From positions 1 to 27,899 of the forward strand of contig NZ_JBHRXK010000013.1 of assembly GCF_042648505.1 (NCBI RefSeq): a stretch of 27,899 nucleotides of DNA, read 5' to 3'. The DNA comes from Lysobacter_L cavernae. GTDB lineage: Bacteria; Pseudomonadota; Gammaproteobacteria; Xanthomonadales; Xanthomonadaceae. Positions within the stretch are counted from its first letter, which is position 1. Every line of letters starts with the position of its first letter. Of the stretch, positions 16,740 to 24,657 are shown piece by piece. Below the pieces are notes generated by a model. That model saw only the letters and a program-made list of their open reading frames with translations. It was not told the DNA's origin and searched no databases. The translations under genes and the position numbers were made by a program.

Positions 16740-17444
16740 TCAGTGCCCACGCTCCGGCTTGGGCGCAGTCACCTGCGTCACCTTGATCTCGCCGACGTCG
16801 ACCTGGCCACCGCCGCTCCACTCCAGCAGCGGCTGCAGCCATTCGTTGCGCGGTGCATCGAACAGATCCGCACCGTAAGACGTGTTGAGCACCAGGTCCT
16901 GGCGCTCGCTGACGCGGGGCGACTCGTTCCACAGCGGGCGGCAGGAATGCGAGGCGGTATCGGCATCGTCGCGCACGCCGAGCACGCGCCCGCTCATCCG
17001 GAAACGGTACTGGTGCTTGAGCAGCGGATCGCATTGCCCGAGCAGCACGTAGTTGACGTGGGCATTGCCGACGGCGGCCGAGGCCAGGGTGGCGATCGCC
17101 GAACCAGTACCGGCACCGACCACATTGATTTCCTCGGCTGGCACGCCCTGCGCCATCAGCGCCTTGATCTCGGCGGCGATGCGCCGGGCATAGGTCCGAC
17201 GATCCTCGCCGGCATAGGCATGGGTGCTGACATCGAATCCCTGGTCACCAAAGGCTTCGACGATGGCCGCGTGATCGACACCGGCCTCGGTCGACGGCAG
17301 GTAGATCAGGCGCGGCGATCCCGCCAGCACCGTGGACGATGCCGCCATCAGCAACGTGGCGATGAGTAAACGCGACTTGCTTGAACGCTCGCGGAGACCA
17401 TGCGGAAAGAAATATTGCGAAGGTGAAGTAGTGAGGCAAGTCAT
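16740..17444 (-). CDS. Exported alpha/beta-hydrolase-like protein with degenerate active site
   Basis: A 234-residue protein. ATG 17444 has GAGG 7 nt upstream. The N-terminus has an unusually long polar stretch before a signal-like segment (KSRLLIATLLMAASSTVLAG), with probable cleavage after residue 41. The body reads like the small alpha/beta hydrolases of Xanthomonadales: RLIYLP strand, GFDVSTHAYAGEDRRTYARRI, then EINVVGAGTGSAIATLAS and HVNYVLLGQCDP. In active relatives the last elbow is G-A-S-K-G; here it is G110-A-G112-T-G114, so the nucleophile Ser is replaced by Gly. The place where I expect the catalytic His (YGADLF, 190-195) has Ala. It may be a non-catalytic binding protein. The gene is divergent from the VWA lipoprotein gene. 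Confidence 0.8.
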   Translation of the reverse strand: MTCLTTSPSQYFFPHGLRERSSKSRLLIATLLMAASSTVLAGSPRLIYLPSTEAGVDHAAIVEAFGDQGFDVSTHAYAGEDRRTYARRIAAEIKALMAQGVPAEEINVVGAGTGSAIATLASAAVGNAHVNYVLLGQCDPLLKHQYRFRMSGRVLGVRDDADTASHSCRPLWNESPRVSERQDLVLNTSYGADLFDAPRNEWLQPLLEWSGGGQVDVGEIKVTQVTAPKPERGH

Positions 17445-17550
17445 GGCAGTACCTCGTGCAGGGCCGGGGGAGAGGAGACGGCCGCAACGGCGCGCGGCCG
17501 GCAGGGTTGATGGTGGCGAGCCCACAGGCAGGCCGATAGTTCGGGAAGTC

Positions 17551-17567
17551 ATCCCCACTTCTGGGAT
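17551..17567. promoter_or_regulatory. Dyad ATCCC-N7-GGGAT in divergent promoter region
   Basis: A 5-bp inverted repeat with a 7-nt centre lies between the divergent alpha/beta gene and the VWA lipoprotein gene. It is a possible operator; no cognate regulator is identified and the arms are short enough to arise by chance. Confidence 0.25.
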
Positions 17568-17651
17568 AGACACAGGGTGTGATGCAGCACGCTGCAACCC
17601 CGTTTAAGGCGATCGCACGTTCTTCCATCGCAACATCCCCGGAGACCGCCG

Positions 17652-19388
17652 ATGAAACTCTCGAGCCATGTCTGCTGCGCCCTGTTCATCACAGCCTTGA
17701 TCGGCCTTGCCGGTTGCCATGCCGCGCGTGAATCCGCCCCAGCGCCGATGGCCGAGACCGCATCCGTCGCCAAGGCCGAGCGCAACGACGCTTCGCTGGC
17801 CGATGCGCCGGTGCTCGCGCCGCCGTCACTACCCGCGCCGCTGATGGCACGGCAATTGCCATCGGCAGCGATGGCCCCGTCGCTCGATCGTGTCGAGGTC
17901 CGTGGCAGTCACGTTGCGGCCGTGGGCTACTTCGCACCGGTGGTGAATACCGAGAACTACGCATACCACCGCGACAATTCCGTGCAACGCACCTCGGAGC
18001 AGCCGCTGTCGACGTTCTCGATCGACGTCGACAGCGGCAGCTACAGCAACGTGCGACGGATGCTGAACGAAGGGCTGCGGCCACCGGCCGATGCCGTGCG
18101 TGCCGAGGAGTTCATCAACTACTTCGACTATGCATATCCCGCCCCCGCTGCGCGCGACGTACCGTTCCGCGTCAGCACCGAACTCGCGCCAGCACCGTGG
18201 AACGCGCAACGGCAAGTGCTGATGATCGGCATCAAGGGCTTTGATGTGCCCAAGGCAACGCTGCCGCCGGCCAATCTGGTGTTTCTGATCGACACGTCCG
18301 GCTCGATGGATTCGCCGGACAAGCTGCCACTGGTCAAGGCCTCGCTGCGGCAACTGGTGCCGCAACTGCACCGACAGGACCGCGTGTCGATGGTCGTCTA
18401 CGCCGGCAGCGCCGGCCTGGTGCTGCCACCGACGCCGGGTGATCGCCACGACGAGATCCTGTCGGCCCTCGACCGTCTCGACGCGGGCGGCAGCACCAAC
18501 GGTGGCGACGGCATCCGCCTGGCGTATGCGATGGCGAAGCAGGCGTTCGTCAAAGGCGGCGTCAACCGCGTGATCCTCGCCAGCGACGGCGACTTCAACG
18601 TCGGCACGGTCGACCAGAACGCACTGGAAACCCTGGTTGCCGACCAGCGCAAGAGCGGCATCGCCCTGACCACGCTCGGCTTTGGCTCCGGCAACTACAA
18701 CGATGCCCTGGCCGAGCAGCTGGCCGATGTCGGTGACGGCAACCACGCCTACATCGACAGCCTGCTCGAAGCGCGCAAGGTGCTGGTCGAGGAGATGGGT
18801 TCGACGCTGCTGACCATCGCCCGCGACGTCAAGGTGCAGGTCGAATTCAACCCGGCGCAGGTGGCCGAGTACCGCCTGATCGGCTACGAGAACCGCGTGC
18901 TGCAGCGCGAGGACTTCGCCAACGACCGGGTCGATGCCGGCGACATCGGCGCTGGCCACGAGGTCACCGCGCTGTACGAAATCACTCCCGTCGCCTCCAG
19001 TGCACAACGCCTTCCGACACCGCGTTACGGTGATGCCCGGCCGACCGTGACCACCGCGCTTGGCGGCGAAATGGCACACCTGCGCCTGCGCTACAAACGC
19101 CCCGGCGAAGACCGCAGCCATCTGATCGAAACCCCGATCCTGGTCTCGCAACTCAGCGCCCGGCCCAGCGAGTCGCTGCGTTTCGCCACCGCGGTGGCCG
19201 GCTTCGCCGACGCCTTGCGCGGTGGCAGCCGCTTCGAGGGCTGGAGCTGGGAGGCGATTGCGCGCACGGCGCAGGCCGCACGAGGCCGCGACCGCAGCGG
19301 TGAGCGCGCCAAATTCGTCCGTCTGGTCGAGCAGGCACGGCGGCAGATCGAAAACGATGCCACCGCAGCACTGCGCGTCAGCGAGTGA
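17652..19388 (+). CDS. VWA-domain (YfbK-type) outer-envelope lipoprotein
   Basis: A 578-residue lipoprotein: signal helix, then lipobox LAGC with Cys22, then a low-complexity Ala/Pro linker to about residue 75. Residues 118-175 (STFSIDVDSGSYSNVRRMLNEG, EEFINYFDY) are the conserved segment N-terminal to the VWA domain in YfbK proteins. The VWA fold (about 205-400) has an intact metal site: D214-T-S216-G-S218, Thr282 in GGSTNGGDG and Asp312 in ASDGDFN. The YfbK C-terminal domain follows (VEFNPAQVAEYRLIGYENR, AGHEVTALYEI, FATAVAGFADALRG). VWA domains bind protein partners through a metal ion. Before the conserved part lies LDRVEVRGSHV (78-88), shared with the anti-sigma protein at 23044. GGAG is 7 nt before the ATG. 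Its 3' end overlaps the convergent GGDEF-EAL gene by 11 nt. Confidence 0.92.
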   Translation: MKLSSHVCCALFITALIGLAGCHAARESAPAPMAETASVAKAERNDASLADAPVLAPPSLPAPLMARQLPSAAMAPSLDRVEVRGSHVAAVGYFAPVVNTENYAYHRDNSVQRTSEQPLSTFSIDVDSGSYSNVRRMLNEGLRPPADAVRAEEFINYFDYAYPAPAARDVPFRVSTELAPAPWNAQRQVLMIGIKGFDVPKATLPPANLVFLIDTSGSMDSPDKLPLVKASLRQLVPQLHRQDRVSMVVYAGSAGLVLPPTPGDRHDEILSALDRLDAGGSTNGGDGIRLAYAMAKQAFVKGGVNRVILASDGDFNVGTVDQNALETLVADQRKSGIALTTLGFGSGNYNDALAEQLADVGDGNHAYIDSLLEARKVLVEEMGSTLLTIARDVKVQVEFNPAQVAEYRLIGYENRVLQREDFANDRVDAGDIGAGHEVTALYEITPVASSAQRLPTPRYGDARPTVTTALGGEMAHLRLRYKRPGEDRSHLIETPILVSQLSARPSESLRFATAVAGFADALRGGSRFEGWSWEAIARTAQAARGRDRSGERAKFVRLVEQARRQIENDATAALRVSE

Positions 19389-22302
19389 CCACCTGCAGCG
19401 GCCGCACCTGCACGCGCTCGGCCGGGTGACCGAACAGGTAACCCTGGCCGTAGGTACAGCCCAGCTCGCGCAACGCCGTGCGCTGGGCTTCGTTCTCGAC
19501 GCCCTCGCCAATGGTGTGGATGCCGAGCGTGCCGGCCAGCGCCTGGATCGCCCGCACCACCGCCACGCTCTCGGGCTGGGTCTCGCCGACCAGCCCGGCG
19601 ACGAAGCTCTGATCGATCTTCAGGCACTCGATCGGGAAGCGGTGCAGGTACGACAGCGCCGAGAAGCCGGTACCGAAATCGTCGAGCTGCGCCAGCACGC
19701 CATGGCTGCGCAGCGTGCGCAACATGCGCAACGCGCGAGGCACGTCGTCGAGCAGCGCGACCTCGGTGATCTCGATGCGCAGGCGATGCGGATCGGCGCC
19801 GGCCCGGTCGATCATGCGCAGCAGGCGGTCGGCGAAATCCGACGAGCGGAAGTGCCGCGGCGACACGTTGACCGAGATGTAGCCCTCGCCGCCGCGTGCC
19901 AGCTCCTCCACCACCTGGGCGTAGAGCAGCCAGTCGACCTCCTCGATCAGCCCGCTGTCCGCACCCACGCCGATGAACTCGTTGGGCAGCAGCAGGCCAC
20001 GCTGATCGTGGTGCCAGCGCAGCAGCGCCTCGTGGCCGATCAGGCCGCGGTCGCCGAGCCGCACGATCGGCTGGTAGAACGCCACGAAGCCGTCGCCGTT
20101 GATCGCGCGGCGCAGGTCGGCCTCGAGGTCGAGGATGCGCACCGCCTCCTCGCGCATGGCCTCGTCGAACACCGCCCAGCGGTCGCGTCCGGCGGCCTTG
20201 GCGCGGTACATGGCGGCGTCGGCGTCGCGCAGCACCTCGACGCCGTTGCGGTAGCGCGAATGCCACATGGCGATGCCGAGACTGGCCGACGGAAACACTT
20301 CGCGCCCCGCCACCCAGCACGGTTCGCTGAGCGCGCGCAGCACCCGATGCGCCAGTTCTTCGGCGTCGTGCAGTCCGTCGATGTCCTCGACCAGGATCGC
20401 GAATTCGTCGCCGCCCAGCCGCGCCACGGTGTCGTTGCTACGCACCGTCGAGACGATGCGGCGGCCCGCCTCGACCAGCAGTTCATCGCCCGCGGAGTGG
20501 CCGACGCTGTCGTTGACCAGCTTGAAGCGGTCCAGGTCGAGGAACAGCACGGCAAACGTGCGGTGGCTGTCGCGCTGCGCGCGGCCGATCGCGTTGGCGA
20601 GGCGCTCGAGCAGCTGACCGCGATTGGGCAGGCCGGTCAGTGCATCGTGCAGGGCCTGATGGGTCAGCTGCTGCTCGGCACGCAGGCGCTCGCCGATCTG
20701 CGCCAGCAGTTCGGCATTGGCCTGCGCCAGCTCGCGCGTGCGTGAGGCGACGCGCTGCTCGAGTTCGGCATGCGCGCCGACCAGGCGGTCCTGGCTCTGC
20801 TTGCGGGCCAGGCCGATGCTGATGTGGTGGGCGACGAAGGTGAGCAGCTCCTGGTCGCGGCGGCTGAAGTTGATCGCCGGCGAATAGCTCTGCACGGTGA
20901 TCACGCCGACCACGCCATCGCCGCGGAACAGCGGCACGCCCAGCCAGCAATGCGCACGCGCGCCGCGGCTGCGCACGCGACCCTCGGCCTCGAGCATGGC
21001 GATGCGGTTGCGGTCGGCCAGCAGCGGCTGGCCGTGGGCGATGACGTACTCGGTGAGGCCGAACGCCAGCTTGCGGCTGTCACGGTGGGCATCGCGCTCG
21101 TCGATCGAGTACGGAAACTCCAGGCGCTCGCTGTCCTCCGACAGCAGCGCGATGTAGAAATTGCGCGCGTACAGCAGATCGCTGACGACGTCATGGACCT
21201 GGGTGTAGAAGCGTTCCAGCGTTTCCGAGGTGATCGACAGTTCGGCGATGCGGAACAACGCCCGCTGCAGGCGCTCGGAGCGTTGACGCTCGATGATCTC
21301 GGCCTGCAGGTCACGGTTGCTCAGCTGCAATGCCTGGGTGCGCTCCTCGACGCGGCGCTCCAGCTCTTCGCGGGCACGGAAGCGGTCCAGCGCGGTCAGG
21401 ATGTGCTGGGCGACGAAGGACAGCAGCGCACGCTCCTCTTCGCCGTAGACCTCCGGCCGGTCGTAGCTCTGCACCACGACCGCGCCGCAGACGCGGTCGT
21501 CGCGGCGCATCGGCACGCCCAGCCAGTCCTCGCTGTCGGGGCCGTGGTTGATGTCGCGCATCACGCCCAGGCGCTCGCGGATCAGGTCCGACGGTCCCTG
21601 CAGCGGTTCGCCATGGCGCAGCAGTGCCAGCGTGACGCTGTTGGCCAGCTCGCTGGCGCGGATCTCGCGCTCGGGCTCGGCGATGTAGGTGTCGAGCCGG
21701 TCGGCGAAATACAGGAAACGCACGCTGTCGCGGACATCGTCGTAGAGCACGATGTAGAGGTTCTCGGCGTACATCAGGCCGGCGACGACGCCGTGGATGC
21801 GACGCAGCATGTCGGCCAGCTCGAGGTCGGAACCGGCCAGGTCGGCGATCTCGTACAACGCCTGCTGCAGGCGCTCGGACTTTTCCAGCGACTCGGCGCG
21901 GGCCTGGGCAAAGGCGGCGGCCAGATGCGCCGCGACCAGGCGCTGCGCCAGCGCCAGCCAGGCATGGCGCACCGGTACCGGAGGCGGCTCGGCCACCCGC
22001 GCCACGATCGCGCAGTGGGTGCCGTCGGCGGCGGTCCAGGCCGTCTCGAACGGGTACGCCGCCTCGTCGGCCGGGGCGTGGGCGCTGGGGGCATGCTGGC
22101 CCAGCAACTGCCCGGCGCGCGCGGCCAATGCCGAAGCCGCGCCGGTGGAGGAAAAACCGGCCGTGCCGGCGCGCGGATCACGCCAGCGCACCGCGACCTG
22201 CGCCCCGGCCGGCAACGACTCGCGCAACGCGTCGGCCAACGAGTCGCCCAGACCGGCCGCCTCGCTGATCGTGATCGCGCTTTGCCTGACCCGATGGGGC
22301 AC
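19378..22302 (-). CDS. Cytosolic GAF-GAF-GGDEF-EAL cyclic-di-GMP enzyme
   Basis: A 974-residue signalling protein predicted to make and/or break c-di-GMP. Residues 1-130 are a poorly defined sensory part. Two GAF domains follow (about 150-308 and 350-500), each joined by coiled coils (308-340 and 500-550). The cyclase has FLDLDRFKLVND and GGDEF at 630-634, with the product-inhibition RxxD motif R621-S-N-D624 five residues before it. The EAL domain has E758-A-L-L-R, NVSPRHF, EITE, DDFGTGFSALSYL, KIDQSF and EGVEN, so all metal-binding and catalytic residues appear present. No membrane helix is seen. The start is GTG 22302; upstream bases hold only a weak AGG. The gene is divergent from the sigma factor gene, 190 nt away. 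Its real net activity cannot be read from motifs. Confidence 0.95.
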   Translation of the reverse strand: MPHRVRQSAITISEAAGLGDSLADALRESLPAGAQVAVRWRDPRAGTAGFSSTGAASALAARAGQLLGQHAPSAHAPADEAAYPFETAWTAADGTHCAIVARVAEPPPVPVRHAWLALAQRLVAAHLAAAFAQARAESLEKSERLQQALYEIADLAGSDLELADMLRRIHGVVAGLMYAENLYIVLYDDVRDSVRFLYFADRLDTYIAEPEREIRASELANSVTLALLRHGEPLQGPSDLIRERLGVMRDINHGPDSEDWLGVPMRRDDRVCGAVVVQSYDRPEVYGEEERALLSFVAQHILTALDRFRAREELERRVEERTQALQLSNRDLQAEIIERQRSERLQRALFRIAELSITSETLERFYTQVHDVVSDLLYARNFYIALLSEDSERLEFPYSIDERDAHRDSRKLAFGLTEYVIAHGQPLLADRNRIAMLEAEGRVRSRGARAHCWLGVPLFRGDGVVGVITVQSYSPAINFSRRDQELLTFVAHHISIGLARKQSQDRLVGAHAELEQRVASRTRELAQANAELLAQIGERLRAEQQLTHQALHDALTGLPNRGQLLERLANAIGRAQRDSHRTFAVLFLDLDRFKLVNDSVGHSAGDELLVEAGRRIVSTVRSNDTVARLGGDEFAILVEDIDGLHDAEELAHRVLRALSEPCWVAGREVFPSASLGIAMWHSRYRNGVEVLRDADAAMYRAKAAGRDRWAVFDEAMREEAVRILDLEADLRRAINGDGFVAFYQPIVRLGDRGLIGHEALLRWHHDQRGLLLPNEFIGVGADSGLIEEVDWLLYAQVVEELARGGEGYISVNVSPRHFRSSDFADRLLRMIDRAGADPHRLRIEITEVALLDDVPRALRMLRTLRSHGVLAQLDDFGTGFSALSYLHRFPIECLKIDQSFVAGLVGETQPESVAVVRAIQALAGTLGIHTIGEGVENEAQRTALRELGCTYGQGYLFGHPAERVQVRPLQVVTR

Positions 22303-22492
22303 CGATGTGGCCTGTGTGAAGAGGCCGCAGGATAACGCGGCCGCGAACCGATTGGCGGAGCAACCCCATCACCGCGGCCCGTCCGTTCTTCCGTTTATGA
22401 AACTCGTCATGGAACCGGTCGCCGCTGGCGCAATGCCTGGGCGGCGCGGCCACGGCTTCCCGCGGGCGGCGCCAGCCCGTACCCTGCCGCGG

Positions 22493-23047
22493 ATGAATCT
22501 GGCGGTGGACGCAAGCGACGACGACCTGATGCTGGCCTGGACGGGCGGCGACGTCGCCGCGTTCGAGCTGCTGTACGCCCGCCACCGCGGCCCCTTGTAC
22601 CGCTTCCTGCTACGCCAGCTGCGCGATGCGGCCCTGGCCGACGAATTCTTCCAGGACGTCTGGCAGCGTGTGATCACCGCGCGCCACGGCTGGAAGCCCG
22701 AGGCCGCATTCAGCACCTGGCTGTTCCGGATCGCCCACAATCGCCTCAACGACCATTGGCGCGGCCTCAAGCACCGGCCGGCCACGCCCGAGGACGGCGA
22801 CGAGCGCGCCGCGCGCGTGCCCGACCCGACCACGCCGGAGCGCGAGCTGTCGCAGTTCGAGCAGCGCCGCCGCCTGCAGTGCGCGATCGAGGAGTTGCCC
22901 GAGGAGCAGCGCGAGGTCGTGCTGCTGCGCCTGGAGCAGGAGCTGAGCCTGGAGGAAATCGGTGCCATCACCGGCGCCGGCCGGGAAACCGTCAAGTCGC
23001 GGCTGCGTTATGCGATGGACAAGCTGCGCGCGAGATTGAACGAATGA
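22493..23047 (+). CDS. ECF-family RNA polymerase sigma factor
   Basis: A 184-residue sigma-70 family factor of the extracytoplasmic function group. Region 2 is visible as FELLYARHRGPLYRFLLRQL, DEFFQDVWQRV and AFSTWLFRIAHNRLNDHWR. Region 4 is EELPEEQREVVLLRLEQELS followed by the helix-turn-helix LEEIGAITGAGRETVKSRLRYAMDKLR. There is no region 3. ATG 22493 (MNLAVDASDDDLM) is preferred to an in-frame ATG at 22397, whose extra residues look unlike the family; the RBS is weak. Its stop overlaps the next ATG (ATGA), the usual sigma/anti-sigma coupling. I found no matching autoregulatory promoter in the 190-nt divergent region. Confidence 0.94.
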   Translation: MNLAVDASDDDLMLAWTGGDVAAFELLYARHRGPLYRFLLRQLRDAALADEFFQDVWQRVITARHGWKPEAAFSTWLFRIAHNRLNDHWRGLKHRPATPEDGDERAARVPDPTTPERELSQFEQRRRLQCAIEELPEEQREVVLLRLEQELSLEEIGAITGAGRETVKSRLRYAMDKLRARLNE

Positions 23048-23997
23048 GCCACGCCCCCCACGAACCGCTGACCCCGGAAGAGCGCGCCCTGGCCGATCGC
23101 CTGGCGCAACTGGGCCCGCACGGCGGGCCCTCGCCGGCACTCGACGCCAGGATCCTGGCGGCGGCGCATGCCGCGGTCGCGCAGCCGCCCCAGCATCGGC
23201 GCTGGTGGGCATTGACCGGCGTGCCGGCCAGCCTGGTCACCGGTGCCGGCATGGCGGCCGCACTGGCGCTGGTGGTCGGCGTGGTCTGGCAACTGCGCCC
23301 GTCGACGCCGCCGCTGCAGGCACCGCGCGAGAAATCTGCGGACATGGGCTACATCAGCGCCGAGGTCATCGAACGTCCCCGACCTACAGCGCCGCCGCCA
23401 CCGCTCCAGACAGCGCCTGCTCCCGCGCCTGCGTTGCGGGCGCCGTCGCCCGCCCAACCGCGTGCGAAGCCGGCCGCACCGCCAAGCACGCGCCAGGCGG
23501 TGGTCGCTCCAGCCGCCGAGGCCGCTCGTGATGCGGTCGCCGCAGAGCCCGCGCTGGACGAGGCCGTGATCGATGCCCCGGCACCCGCCGCACCGGCCGG
23601 GTATTCCAAGCGCAGCGCGGCGACGGCCGCCTCGGCACCACCGTCGCCGCCGGCTCCGGTGGCCGCCGAGGCCGCATCCGCGGTAATGGCCAGCCCACCG
23701 GCCGCCGAGCCGGCTGCCGACACCACGGCCATGGCGCATCGCGAAACCCGGGCGGCGGCCGAAGCCGCACCGGCGCTCGATCGCATCGAAGTCACCGGCT
23801 CGCGCATCCGTGCCAGCGATCTGCCGGTACAGGACGACACCCGGCTGGCGCCGACCGACTGGCTCGAACGCATCCGCGCGCGCCGCGATGCCGGTGAGCT
23901 CGATGAGGCCCGCGCCAGCCTGGTGCTGTTCCGCCGCGCGCACCCGCACACGCGCCTGCCCGACGACCTGCGTCCACTGCTCGTCGCGCCGCGATGA
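23044..23997 (+). CDS. Putative membrane-spanning anti-sigma factor
   Basis: A 317-residue bitopic protein. The cytosolic N-terminus (1-56, EPLTPEERALADRLAQLG) would hold the cognate sigma factor. One helix (about 57-83) crosses the membrane. Residues 90-240 are a Pro/Ala-rich periplasmic spacer. Residues 244-255 read ALDRIEVTGSRI, and the C-terminus (WLERIRARRDAGELDEARASLVLFRRAHPHTRLPDDLRPLL) is a small two-helix domain of TPR-like type found in similar Xanthomonadales proteins. No zinc-binding HxxxCxxC (ZAS) motif is present, so it is not a classical ZAS anti-sigma factor. The role is inferred from the 4-nt overlap with the sigma gene and from topology. The 3' end again overlaps the next gene by 4 nt. 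Confidence 0.8.
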   Translation: MSHAPHEPLTPEERALADRLAQLGPHGGPSPALDARILAAAHAAVAQPPQHRRWWALTGVPASLVTGAGMAAALALVVGVVWQLRPSTPPLQAPREKSADMGYISAEVIERPRPTAPPPPLQTAPAPAPALRAPSPAQPRAKPAAPPSTRQAVVAPAAEAARDAVAAEPALDEAVIDAPAPAAPAGYSKRSAATAASAPPSPPAPVAAEAASAVMASPPAAEPAADTTAMAHRETRAAAEAAPALDRIEVTGSRIRASDLPVQDDTRLAPTDWLERIRARRDAGELDEARASLVLFRRAHPHTRLPDDLRPLLVAPR

Positions 23998-24587
23998 GCA
24001 CCGCCACGTTGGCCGACCCGACCTCGCACCTGCTGGAGGTCAAGCACAGCCGTTTCCAGGTCCATGCCGCACCGGTGAGTGCCGCCGATGCGGCCCTGGC
24101 CTTCGTCGACGCGGTCGGCGACCCGTCGGCAACGCACAACTGCTGGGCCTACCGCATCGGCAACGAGTACCGCTTCAACGACGACGGCGAGCCCGCCGGC
24201 ACGGCCGGCCGTCCGATCCTCGCCGCGATCGACGGCCAGGGCGTCGACCAGGTGGTCGTCGTGGTCACGCGCTGGTTCGGCGGTATCAAGCTCGGCGCCG
24301 GTGGCCTGGCGCGCGCCTACGGCGGCAGCGCCGCCGAATGCCTGCGCCTCGCGCCGCGTCGCGCCCTGACCACCTACGCCACCGTCGATCTCGATTACGC
24401 CTTCGCGGACACCGGTGCGGTGCACGCCGCATTGGCCGCGTTTGATGCCGAGAAACTCGACGAGCGCTTCGCCGCCGACGGCGCACGGCTGCGTCTGCGT
24501 CTGCCCGAATCGCAGCAGGCGCCCTTGAAAGCGCGCCTGCGCGACGCCACCCGTGATCGGGTGCGTTTCATCCAAAGCACGCCTTGA
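23994..24587 (+). CDS. YigZ/IMPACT-family (UPF0029) protein
   Basis: A 197-residue cytosolic protein of the YigZ family. The core has the opening SRFQVHAAPV, ATHNCWAYRIG, the family signature DDGEPAGTAGRPIL, VVVVTRWFGGIKLGAGGLARAYG, then a small ferredoxin-like C-terminal domain. Eukaryotic IMPACT proteins regulate translation; the bacterial role is unsettled. The ATG overlaps the anti-sigma stop (ATGA), so it is co-translated with the sigma/anti-sigma pair, although a functional link is not obvious. Its stop falls inside the first unit of the 14-nt tandem repeat described next. Confidence 0.93.
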   Translation: MSTATLADPTSHLLEVKHSRFQVHAAPVSAADAALAFVDAVGDPSATHNCWAYRIGNEYRFNDDGEPAGTAGRPILAAIDGQGVDQVVVVVTRWFGGIKLGAGGLARAYGGSAAECLRLAPRRALTTYATVDLDYAFADTGAVHAALAAFDAEKLDERFAADGARLRLRLPESQQAPLKARLRDATRDRVRFIQSTP

Positions 24588-24655
24588 CGAGCGCGCCTGG
24601 AAGAGCACGACTTGATGAGCCTGCCTGGATGAGCCCGCCCTCGATGAGCAATCCC
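24584..24655 (+). repeat. Five degenerate 14-15-nt tandem repeats between yigZ and ABC gene
   Basis: Units begin at 24584, 24598, 24612, 24626 and 24641, each of the form T-x-GA-x-GAGC-x-x-x-CC (for example TTGATGAGCCTGCC and TGGATGAGCCCGCC). Three carry GATGAGC. The array starts on the YigZ stop codon and runs to within 2 nt of the ABC transporter ATG, whose own TGATGACC resembles a partial sixth unit. It replaces any normal RBS region. Confidence 0.75.
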
Positions 24656-24657
24656 TG

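Noticed and set aside
19222..22335. Two long plus-strand frames (507 and 521 codons)
   Set aside because: Both are opposite the GGDEF-EAL gene, whose motifs are complete; the frames are compositionally biased.
22397..22430. GGAAC motif as an autoregulatory ECF -35 before the sigma gene
   Set aside because: No matching -10 at 16-17 nt spacing.
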